From NCBI GenBank assembly GCA_947464595.1, contig CANHXO010000005.1, positions 1-47,245 on the forward strand: a stretch of 47,245 bases of DNA, written 5' to 3'. Every line of letters begins with the position of its first letter. The first letter of the stretch is position 1. This DNA comes from Cytophagaceae bacterium (lineage in GTDB: Bacteria; Bacteroidota; Bacteroidia; Cytophagales; Spirosomataceae). Positions 28,450 to 36,184 of the stretch are shown here, piece by piece. The notes under the pieces are model-generated. The model had not been told where the DNA came from. It worked only from the letters and a program-made list of their open reading frames with translations, and did not search any database. Position numbers and translations under genes: made by a program.

Positions 28450-28471
28450 CTTGGAGGATCTGATTGTTTAT

Positions 28472-28498
28472 TGGACAAATCTTTCATTTTTGTGGACA
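28472..28498. promoter_or_regulatory. Candidate operator: two TGGACA direct repeats 21 bp apart
   Basis: TGGACA occurs at 28472-28477 and 28493-28498, start-to-start spacing 21 bases, i.e. two helical turns. The pair lies in the divergent region between the GntR regulator and the hybrid sensor gene, overlapping the likely gntR -33 region. An 8-bp palindrome TTTGCAAA follows at 28502-28509. Assignment to GntR is inference. Confidence 0.35.
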
Positions 28499-28664
28499 TA
28501 ATTTGCAAAATAAAGGTCTAGGTTAAATTAATCCGCTATTTCATTCGTTTTAGCATAATTTTTTTTTGGCATGTTATTTCCCCTAAATTTTTGGCGACTT
28601 TAAATTTTAAATTAAATTCCTTTTAATTTTCTAATTTTAGACTTTCAATGTAAGGCCATTTATT

Positions 28665-31600
28665 GTGTCAATTCGATTTGCTTTATTGTTTCTTAGCTTT
28701 CTATTCTTTGGCCACTTTAATGCATTGGCTCAAAAGGTAACTCGCTACGAAAGGCTAACCACTGCCTCAGGTTTGTCTCAAAGCACGATCAATAAAATCA
28801 TTCAAGATAAAAAGGGTTTTTTATGGTTTGCAACAGCAGATGGATTAAACCGCTATGATGGGTATTCGTTTACCGTGTATCGAAATGATCCAAGTAACAA
28901 TAAAACATTAAGTGGAAGTGACATCTCCACCGTTTGTGAGGATGATGAAGGGAATCTTTGGGTGGGTACAAGAAATGCTGGTTTAAATAAAATTAATTTA
29001 AAAACAGGTTCAGTCATCCGTTTTCCCAGGGGGCCTTCAGGGGAAGATATTTCATCGGTCATTATTCCATCCATCGTTAATTTAGGAAAGCATAAAATAG
29101 GTGTGGCGGCATTGGGTAAGGGTTTCATGACGATAGATTCCAAAAAGAATGTCTTGATTAAAGAAGAGTCTGATTTTCAAACCCCACTCATTAAAGATGC
29201 CGTTCGGTTCTTCAGGCATTCCTCCGGGTCACTTTGGATAGGTACTCGAACGGGATATTTAATTTCCGTTTTAGGTAACCGATCTTATTTGCCTTTTAAT
29301 TTTGGTCAAAAAAATCCGGCCAACGATTTTCGTATTCGTGCTTTATTTGAAGCAAAAAATGGGGATATATTCGTTGGCACTGAAGGTAGAGGTTTATACC
29401 GTTTTGATCATCAAAATCAAAAATTTACGTCCGTATTTTACAATCGGTCACCTCTTTCATCTCGGCAAAATATAGTTACCAGCATTAGCAGAGACGGCTC
29501 AAAAAATATCTGGATTGGGACTGATAACGGTATTTATATTTGTGAAGGAGAGAATTTTTCAAAATTTCGCCACGTGGTGTCGAATCCAGACCCTGAGTTT
29601 GGCATTAGTTCTTATTCCATCACTAGTTTATTTACCGATTCGAATTTAAATACCTGGATTGGCACTTGGGAAGCGGGATTAAATATCGATTTTCACCAAA
29701 AATCTCGCTTTTCTTTGTTGAGATATAAACCGAATACATTTTTAGGATTATTGAGTAATAAAGTTACAGCACTTCGGACAGATTCCAATCAAGGTGTTTG
29801 GATTGGCAGCAATGTAGGATTATCTTATTTGAATTATAAATCAGGAAAAGTGGAGCATTTGGTCAACAATGCTGATATTAATCGACTTAATTCCCCGGAT
29901 ATTTTTGATGTTAATTTATTGGAAAAAGACTCATTCGGAACTTTGTGGATAGGTGTTTGGGGCAAAGGCCTTTTCAATTTGACACTTGATCGAAAAATGA
30001 TTTCATATCCGGTTCCCATGGGAATTGTTTCGGGAGTTCAAACCATTAAATTTTCAAGCATTCTTCGAGTTGGACAAAAGATTTGGCTTGGTACCTCCGG
30101 AAATGGATTGTTGGCCTTTGACCTGAAAACAAAAAAGTATGAAGTTCCTTTTCAAGAACTCTCTAAAAAGTTGTTTGAAAATAAAACAATTTCCACGTTA
30201 ATGATGGATGGCAATAACCGTTTATGGTTAGGTACAACAGCGAGTGGTGTGTATGTATATGATTTTAAAACAAAGAAAATTAACCATTTTGAGAAGGGTA
30301 TAGCAACCTCTTCTCTTCGCTATAATCACGTTACCTTCTTGCATAAGGATCGCAAAAATAGAGTTTGGGTGTTGACAAATGGAGGAGGTTTGCATTTATA
30401 TCAAGGGCCAGGAAATGTATTTAGGGTTTTCACTGTGGCCGACGGCTTAGTCAGCAATACATTAAGAGGGATGGTGGAAGATAACGAAGGCAATCTTTGG
30501 CTTTCTACCAATGGCGGTATTTCAAAAATGAACCCTAACACATTTAAATGCATTAATTTCGATGATATGGACGGCCTTCAAGGCAAAGAGTTTCTGGTTA
30601 ATGCCTTTGATAAAAATAGTCAAGACTGGTTGTTTTTTGGAGGAATCAATGGCTTAAATTACATAAAATCTGATAGTTTGCGTGCTCGGATGGATGTTCC
30701 TAATGTCTATATTTCCAACCTTAAAATATTCAATAAACCGGTTCAAGTAGGTGATGAGAATTCACCTTTAAAGCAAGACATCTTGTTTACCAAGCATTTA
30801 GTTTTGCAACCAGAACAATCTGTTTTTAGTCTTGATTTCGTTGCTTTAGAATATCAAAGACCCAAAAATAATCGATATGCCTATTACCTGGAAGGATTCG
30901 AAAAAGATTGGAATTATGTGGGTACACAAAGGTCTGCCTACTATACAAATCTAAATCCAGGAGATTATACTTTTAAAGTAAAAGCAACTAATTCCGATGG
31001 GATATGGGCTGAAAATCCCTACGAATTGAAGATTACCATTTTGCCCCCTTGGTATCGTACATGGTGGGCCTATCTCTTGTATGCGATAACTATTTCAGCC
31101 ATTGTATATGGATTCATCCGAGAAATAAAAATTAGAGAAGCATTTAAAACAGATATTCGGTTGAAAGAAATTGAAAAAGAGCGAATTAAGGAGTTGGAGC
31201 AAGTTAAAACGCATTTTTTCACTAATATTTCTCACGAATTGAGGACTCCTTTAACCCTAATTATTAGTCCTATTGAACGTTATTTTTTGAAAAATAAGGG
31301 TTTAAATGAGGAGCAGAATACTCGAATTTCATCCATTTATCAAAATGCTCAAAAGCTTTTGAGATTGATTAACCAGTTGTTGGATTTATCTAAAATTGAG
31401 TCAGGAAAGCAGCAGCCTTTCATCGCAAAAAATGATTTAATTCTTCAGTTGAATCAGATCATTCTAGGCTTTGAAAACTATGCGCACCAGAAACAAATTA
31501 CGTTCAAGTGGACCCCCCCACAAAGTGATCTTTTTGTCTATTATGATTCAGATATTATTGAAAAATGTGTGTCTAACCTTTTATCAAATGCATTTAAGCA

Positions 31601-32774
31601 TACTCCTGAAGAAGGGAAAATCGGGGTTTCTTTAACGCTTCATTCGGATATTCAAGCTGGGACGAAAATGGTTAAATCCGTATGTATCCAAGTGATTGAT
31701 ACGGGCAAAGGAATTGCAAAGGAACATTTGAATCATGTTTTTGATCGTTTTTACCAAGTTCCGGAATCGATGAATCGAGCTGGAACTGGGGTCGGTTTAT
31801 CTCTTTGTAAGGAATTAATTGATTTGCATTTGGGACAAATTGAAGTCAATAGTACTTTGGGTGAGGGGAGTAATTTTTCCATCACTTTTCCTGTACAAGC
31901 ACAAGCATTTGAACCTTCATGGATTCAGCAACATGAAAATGTTCCAGAAAAGAGCGCATTTTCAAAGCCATCAATTCGCAAATTGGATTCGATTGAGCAT
32001 GAGAAACAAATTTTACTCATTGTGGATGATCATACTGAATTGAGGAAGTTTGTGGCTGATATTTTTTCCAATCGCTTCCAAATTGTCGAGTCTGAAAGGG
32101 GAGAAGAAGCATTAGAACTAGCCTTGAAGTTTTTACCTGATGTGGTCATTACCGACTGGATGATGCCTGGAATGAGTGGAATAAATCTGTGTCGTGCGCT
32201 TAGAAGTAATCCTAAAACAAATCACATTCCGATTATTATTTTAACGTCTAAAAGCTCCCAAGACAGTCAGATTGAAGGCATGCAATCGGGCGCAGATGAT
32301 TATGTCAGCAAACCATTTAATGCCGATTTACTTGAAATTAGAGTCAATAAATTATTGGAAGCCAAGGAAAGAGTTAGAAAAAATTGGCAAAAACAGTTCG
32401 TTCAGAAAGAGTTAACGGAAGGTAAATTACCGGAATTTCAAGATGAGTTTTTACAAAAAGCGACCGCTTTAATTATTGAAAATATCGCTGATGCTAATTT
32501 TGACGTGGTGGATTTAGAAAAAGGGCTCGATATGAGTAAAATGCAGCTTTACCGTAAATTGAAAAATCTGACTTCGTTGGCTGGGAATGAATTTATCCGT
32601 TCCATTAGACTCCAACAAGCCTTAGTCTTTATTGAAACCAATCAATTTAATGTTTCGGAAATTGCTTATAAAGTAGGATTTAATGATCCAGCCTATTTTA
32701 CTAGAGTCTTTAAAAAACAGTTTGGACAATCACCTTCTAATTATATCAATCATGCAAAAGAAAACATTCATTAA
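28665..32774 (+). CDS. Hybrid two-component system regulator (HTCS)
   Basis: A 1369-residue protein starting with GTG 28665; the nearby ATG at 28650 is followed at once by a stop. Domain order: signal peptide (1-22); 14-bladed Reg_prop beta-propeller periplasmic sensor (about 30-690) with repeated LWxGT and GLNRYD motifs; Y_Y_Y domain (about 720-790); one membrane helix (about 800-820); HisKA with phospho-acceptor His857 in FFTNISHELRTP; HATPase; receiver domain with Asp1164 in VITDWMMPG; and a C-terminal AraC-type HTH (SEIAYKVGFNDPAYFTRVFKK). All catalytic residues are present. HTCS proteins sense oligosaccharides and activate polysaccharide utilisation genes, but no susC/susD pair is adjacent here. 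Confidence 0.96.
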   Translation: MSIRFALLFLSFLFFGHFNALAQKVTRYERLTTASGLSQSTINKIIQDKKGFLWFATADGLNRYDGYSFTVYRNDPSNNKTLSGSDISTVCEDDEGNLWVGTRNAGLNKINLKTGSVIRFPRGPSGEDISSVIIPSIVNLGKHKIGVAALGKGFMTIDSKKNVLIKEESDFQTPLIKDAVRFFRHSSGSLWIGTRTGYLISVLGNRSYLPFNFGQKNPANDFRIRALFEAKNGDIFVGTEGRGLYRFDHQNQKFTSVFYNRSPLSSRQNIVTSISRDGSKNIWIGTDNGIYICEGENFSKFRHVVSNPDPEFGISSYSITSLFTDSNLNTWIGTWEAGLNIDFHQKSRFSLLRYKPNTFLGLLSNKVTALRTDSNQGVWIGSNVGLSYLNYKSGKVEHLVNNADINRLNSPDIFDVNLLEKDSFGTLWIGVWGKGLFNLTLDRKMISYPVPMGIVSGVQTIKFSSILRVGQKIWLGTSGNGLLAFDLKTKKYEVPFQELSKKLFENKTISTLMMDGNNRLWLGTTASGVYVYDFKTKKINHFEKGIATSSLRYNHVTFLHKDRKNRVWVLTNGGGLHLYQGPGNVFRVFTVADGLVSNTLRGMVEDNEGNLWLSTNGGISKMNPNTFKCINFDDMDGLQGKEFLVNAFDKNSQDWLFFGGINGLNYIKSDSLRARMDVPNVYISNLKIFNKPVQVGDENSPLKQDILFTKHLVLQPEQSVFSLDFVALEYQRPKNNRYAYYLEGFEKDWNYVGTQRSAYYTNLNPGDYTFKVKATNSDGIWAENPYELKITILPPWYRTWWAYLLYAITISAIVYGFIREIKIREAFKTDIRLKEIEKERIKELEQVKTHFFTNISHELRTPLTLIISPIERYFLKNKGLNEEQNTRISSIYQNAQKLLRLINQLLDLSKIESGKQQPFIAKNDLILQLNQIILGFENYAHQKQITFKWTPPQSDLFVYYDSDIIEKCVSNLLSNAFKHTPEEGKIGVSLTLHSDIQAGTKMVKSVCIQVIDTGKGIAKEHLNHVFDRFYQVPESMNRAGTGVGLSLCKELIDLHLGQIEVNSTLGEGSNFSITFPVQAQAFEPSWIQQHENVPEKSAFSKPSIRKLDSIEHEKQILLIVDDHTELRKFVADIFSNRFQIVESERGEEALELALKFLPDVVITDWMMPGMSGINLCRALRSNPKTNHIPIIILTSKSSQDSQIEGMQSGADDYVSKPFNADLLEIRVNKLLEAKERVRKNWQKQFVQKELTEGKLPEFQDEFLQKATALIIENIADANFDVVDLEKGLDMSKMQLYRKLKNLTSLAGNEFIRSIRLQQALVFIETNQFNVSEIAYKVGFNDPAYFTRVFKKQFGQSPSNYINHAKENIH

Positions 32775-33753
32775 ATTTTTAATTCTAGCGGCCATCCCTA
32801 TTTTACTTACTTCTTGGGGATTTTTGTCTCATAAATCGTTGCAACAAGTTTCTATTTATACGTTGCCTGCAGAATTGGGATTGTTTTTTTATGCCAATCA
32901 AGATTATTTGGTGACCCACTCCATCAGACCCGATGTGCGTAGAAGAGACGATAAATCTGAGGACCCCAAGCATTATTTAGACATGGATGCCGATGTTTTT
33001 GGTCCTAACTATCGAACAAGTATTCCTCATGATTTTTCTGCCGCCATCAAGAAATATTCCTTGGATAGTTTGAAAAATGAAGGGATTGTGCCTTGGGAGG
33101 TAAACCGAGTTTATAAGCGATTGGTTTATTCATTCCAGCACAAGATGAAGGATTCGGTGTTATTTTATGCGGCTGACTTAGGTCATTATGTCGCTGACTC
33201 ACATGTTCCCTTGCACACGACCAAAAATCACGATGGGCAATACACGAACCAAAAAGGCATTCACGTTTTGTGGGAGAGTTTAGTGCCCGAAGAGTTTTTG
33301 CGAAATTACCAGTTTAATCAAGTGCCAACGGTCACTTACATCAAAAATCCTCAAGATTTTATCTTTGACATTTTGTTAGAGTCACACGATATGCTTCCTG
33401 AGGTTTATAAAACTGAATTAGCGTTGCGGGCAGAGATGGGTGAGGCAAAAGCATTTATGGAGGTAGAGCGTGGAGGGCGTAAGTTGCAGTATTATACTAA
33501 AGATTTTATAAAAGCATACGGAAATCGTTTAGGTACATCTATTGAGAAAAGAATGCTTCTTGCTTCTCACCGAGTAGCTAGTTTCTGGTATTCTGCTTGG
33601 AAAGATGCAGGATCACCTGCTTGGGTTACTGAAGTTCCTGAAATTTCAGCAACATTGAAGCAAAAATATGCCAATGAAAAGTTGGTCTGGTCATCTAATA
33701 ACCTAATCAAGGAAAATTTATTGATTTCCTTGAAAACAAAATCTGCAGAATAA
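32752..33753 (+). CDS. Zinc-dependent phospholipase C / S1-P1 nuclease-like protein
   Basis: A 333-residue protein from ATG 32752, which overlaps the last 23 bases of the HTCS gene. A hydrophobic export segment (about 5-21) is directly followed by WGFLSHK, matching the N-terminal Trp/His metal ligands that become exposed after signal cleavage in this superfamily. The core zinc motif is LGHYVADSHVPLHTT (H-x3-D-x3-PLH), followed by GIHVLWES with another His. These tri-zinc ligands are shared by zinc-dependent phospholipases C and S1/P1 nucleases; I cannot decide between phospholipid and nucleic-acid substrates. The phosphoesterase gene follows immediately (TAA then ATG). Confidence 0.82.
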   Translation: MQKKTFIKFLILAAIPILLTSWGFLSHKSLQQVSIYTLPAELGLFFYANQDYLVTHSIRPDVRRRDDKSEDPKHYLDMDADVFGPNYRTSIPHDFSAAIKKYSLDSLKNEGIVPWEVNRVYKRLVYSFQHKMKDSVLFYAADLGHYVADSHVPLHTTKNHDGQYTNQKGIHVLWESLVPEEFLRNYQFNQVPTVTYIKNPQDFIFDILLESHDMLPEVYKTELALRAEMGEAKAFMEVERGGRKLQYYTKDFIKAYGNRLGTSIEKRMLLASHRVASFWYSAWKDAGSPAWVTEVPEISATLKQKYANEKLVWSSNNLIKENLLISLKTKSAE

Positions 33754-34269
33754 ATGCAAAAGATTTTACTCCTTTCAGATACGCATAGTTATTTAGACGC
33801 GCGACTTGAAGAGCATATCGAGTTTTGCGATCAAATTTGGCATGGGGGGGATTGGGGTTCTGTGGCGATTGCAGATACATTAATGAGTTTTGGGAAACCA
33901 GTCTATGGCGTTTATGGAAATATTGACGATCGAACGATCCGCAATATGTTTCCTAAAATTACTCGATTCATGTGTGAAAATGTACAAGTGGCCATGACGC
34001 ATATTGCCGGTGCTCCCTCTTCTTATAAACCTGACGCCTTAGAAACATTTGCACAAGGCATTCCTCATATTTTTGTGTGTGGGCATTCCCATATACTTCA
34101 GGTCAAAAGAGATTTGAAACGAAATAATATGCTTTTTTTAAATCCGGGTGCCGCGGGCCAACATGGATTTCATGATGAGCAAACAGCTTTGAGGTTTAAG
34201 ATAGACGGATCTCGGATCTTTGATATGGAGGTGATTCAAATGCCTCGATTAAAGGTTCGCGTTAAATAA
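33754..34269 (+). CDS. YfcE/MJ0936-type metallophosphoesterase
   Basis: A 171-residue cytosolic calcineurin-like phosphoesterase. Metal motifs in order: LLSDTHS, WHGGDWGS, VYGNIDDR, MTHIAG and VCGHSHILQ, then the LNPGAAG block typical of the YfcE group. Family members hydrolyse phosphodiesters, including model and some cyclic nucleotide substrates; the physiological substrate is unknown. The ATG directly abuts the stop of the upstream zinc-enzyme gene, which points to translational coupling; two phosphoesterases in a row may indicate successive phosphate release, which is inference. Confidence 0.9.
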   Translation: MQKILLLSDTHSYLDARLEEHIEFCDQIWHGGDWGSVAIADTLMSFGKPVYGVYGNIDDRTIRNMFPKITRFMCENVQVAMTHIAGAPSSYKPDALETFAQGIPHIFVCGHSHILQVKRDLKRNNMLFLNPGAAGQHGFHDEQTALRFKIDGSRIFDMEVIQMPRLKVRVK

Positions 34270-34304
34270 TTGTGGAGAAAAGATCGATTAAATTTGCATT
34301 CAGA

Positions 34305-35444
34305 CTATAATTGGAATGATTGAACGTGTTCAAAAACGCTTCCTTTTTGGAAGGATTTAAGGATCCACCCGCCACCGACTACATCATCGCCCTCATAAAA
34401 TACAGCTGCTTGGCCTGGCGCGATCCCGCTGACATCTTCATGAAATTCAACCTTGATTTTCCCGTTTAATCCTTCAATAAATGCGGCCGTTCCAGCATCT
34501 TTATACCGTACCTTTGTCACTGTTTCTAAACCTTCTGAGGGGATAGAATCATATTTTTGAAGGTTTAATTGGCCCACATACATCCCTGTTCTATTCAAAT
34601 CTTCTAATTTCCCGATGACCACTTCGTTCGTCTCCTTTCTTATCTCTGTCACAAAGGCTGGGTACCCAAAAGCCTTTCCTAATCCTTTTCTTTGTCCTAC
34701 CGTGTAAAAAGGGTATCCCTCATGGGTGCCAATGATTTTTCCTTCGGTATCTATGAAATTTCCACCCTTTACTTGTTCTTCTAATTCAGGAATTCTACGC
34801 TTTAAAAACCCACGGTAATCGTTGTCTGGTACAAAACAAATTTCATAGCTTTCTGATTTATTCACCAGGTCAACAAACCCTCGTTCAGTGGCCATTTCCC
34901 GTATTTTAGCCTTTGTTAAATGTCCTAAAGGAAGAATGGTTCGCGCGAGTGAAGATTGAGAAACACCCCAAAGCACATAACTTTGGTCTTTTAAGGCGTC
35001 TACCCCTTTTGAAATAATAAATCGATTATTTTCTTCTCTAATTTGCGCGTAATGCCCAGTGGCGATGAATTCACACCCTAATTGGTCCGCACGTTTTAAC
35101 AATGCATCCCACTTGATATGGGTATTGCACATAACACATGGGTTTGGTGTTCGACCTTCGACATATTCATTAGTGAAATAATCGATGACTGAATCACCGA
35201 ATTCCTCGCGGATATCCAATATGTAATGAGGGAATCCCAATGATACGGCTATATGTCGGGCATCATTGATCGAGTCGAGTGAGCAACAACCTGTTTCTTT
35301 TTTTGTTCCGCCAGAGCTAGCATAGTCCCATGTTTTCATGGTCATGCCGATCACTTCATATCCTTGTTCATGTAATAAAACAGCTGCGACTGAGCTGTCA
35401 ATGCCCCCACTCATGGCGACTAGTACGCGTCCTTTTGTTTTCAT
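34305..35444 (-). CDS. mnmA: tRNA 2-thiouridine(34) synthase MnmA
   Basis: A 379-residue protein, in the normal range for MnmA. The N-terminal PP-loop is SGGIDSS (12-18); the catalytic cysteines are Cys106 in NPCVMCN and Cys203 in SYEICFV; the GHYAQI and KDQSYVLWGV blocks bind tRNA and ATP. A C-terminal beta-barrel domain follows (VGQRKGLG). MnmA thiolates the wobble uridine of tRNA-Lys, -Glu and -Gln, taking sulfur from a persulfide relay. The CCSLDSINDA stretch at 53-62 is usual for this clade. Confidence 0.96.
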   Translation of the reverse strand: MKTKGRVLVAMSGGIDSSVAAVLLHEQGYEVIGMTMKTWDYASSGGTKKETGCCSLDSINDARHIAVSLGFPHYILDIREEFGDSVIDYFTNEYVEGRTPNPCVMCNTHIKWDALLKRADQLGCEFIATGHYAQIREENNRFIISKGVDALKDQSYVLWGVSQSSLARTILPLGHLTKAKIREMATERGFVDLVNKSESYEICFVPDNDYRGFLKRRIPELEEQVKGGNFIDTEGKIIGTHEGYPFYTVGQRKGLGKAFGYPAFVTEIRKETNEVVIGKLEDLNRTGMYVGQLNLQKYDSIPSEGLETVTKVRYKDAGTAAFIEGLNGKIKVEFHEDVSGIAPGQAAVFYEGDDVVGGGWILKSFQKGSVFEHVQSFQL

Positions 35445-35517
35445 ATTTGCTGCTCAGGTTCAAGGCCTGACGAAAATTTGTGCAATTTAAGATTAATTTG
35501 ACCAATTGGCGAACAAT

Positions 35518-35549
35518 TTTGCTAATTAGCACCTTAAAGATTAGTTTTG
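35518..35549 (+). promoter_or_regulatory. Candidate promoter for the trpF-like gene
   Basis: TTTG at 35518-35521 and TAGTTTTG at 35542-35549 are 20 bases apart. Both elements and the spacing match the Bacteroidota promoter consensus (TTTG-N17-23-TAnnTTTG). The implied leader before ATG 35571 is about 15 bases. This is the best promoter match in the window. Confidence 0.55.
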
Positions 35550-35570
35550 TTGATAATTTAGGTTGGATGT

Positions 35571-36161
35571 ATGTTAAGGACAAAGGTTAAGGTTTCTTCG
35601 ATTGAGAATTTGTCAGATGCACGTTATTGTGCGGGGATGGGCGTGGAATGGTTGGGGTTTTCAATGACAGAGGTCCCTGTTGAAAAATTTACTGAAATTC
35701 GCCAGTGGCTTTCGGGCATTCATATTGTAGGAGAGGCATTTAACTGTTCAGCATCAGAGATAATAGCACATTGTGAGGCTTATCAACCAGATATTTTGGA
35801 AATTGATTCTTCGGTTAATTTGGAGAAAATCAAACACCTTAATTTGTCTAAAATTTTACGAGTAAATCTCGATTCAGATAATTTACCAGCATTATTTGCT
35901 GCCGCTAGACCCTATGTCGATTATTTTTTGTTGGTGGGCGATGCGGAAGATTCCTTGTTGGGTTTTGAAAACCAAGTAGAAATATGGTCCGCCCAATACC
36001 CTATTATTTTAGGTTTAAGCATTCCTGATAATGATTTAGATGAATGGGTAGACCAAAGTTCGATTCAAGGTATCGGATTAATGGCAGGAAAAGAGGAGAG
36101 ACCTGGTTTTCGAGATTTTACTGATTTAATGACTATCTTAGAAAAACTAGAAACAGAATAG
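35571..36161 (+). CDS. TrpF-like (phosphoribosylanthranilate isomerase-like) TIM-barrel protein lacking the usual catalytic cysteine
   Basis: A 196-residue cytosolic protein. The N-terminus KVKVSSIENLSDARYCAGMGVEWLGFSM parallels the TrpF start (K-x-C-G-I-x-x-x-x-D-A-x-x-x-x-x-G-A-D-x-x-G-F), but the catalytic Cys position is Ser. The C-terminus (QGIGLMAGKEERPGFRDF) parallels the phosphate-binding and final helix region of TrpF. No other trp gene is nearby. Functional TrpF is a tryptophan biosynthesis isomerase using Cys and Asp; loss of Cys suggests another reaction or a non-catalytic role, though some divergent enzymes tolerate substitutions. It has its own good promoter and precedes the PBP1A gene by 23 bases. 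Confidence 0.68.
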   Translation: MLRTKVKVSSIENLSDARYCAGMGVEWLGFSMTEVPVEKFTEIRQWLSGIHIVGEAFNCSASEIIAHCEAYQPDILEIDSSVNLEKIKHLNLSKILRVNLDSDNLPALFAAARPYVDYFLLVGDAEDSLLGFENQVEIWSAQYPIILGLSIPDNDLDEWVDQSSIQGIGLMAGKEERPGFRDFTDLMTILEKLETE

Positions 36162-36184
36162 TAAGTGCTAATTATTTAATATAT

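Noticed and set aside
28502-28509. Palindrome TTTGCAAA in the gntR/HTCS gap
   Set aside because: An 8-bp palindrome in AT-rich sequence is expected by chance; it is mentioned only with the operator candidate.
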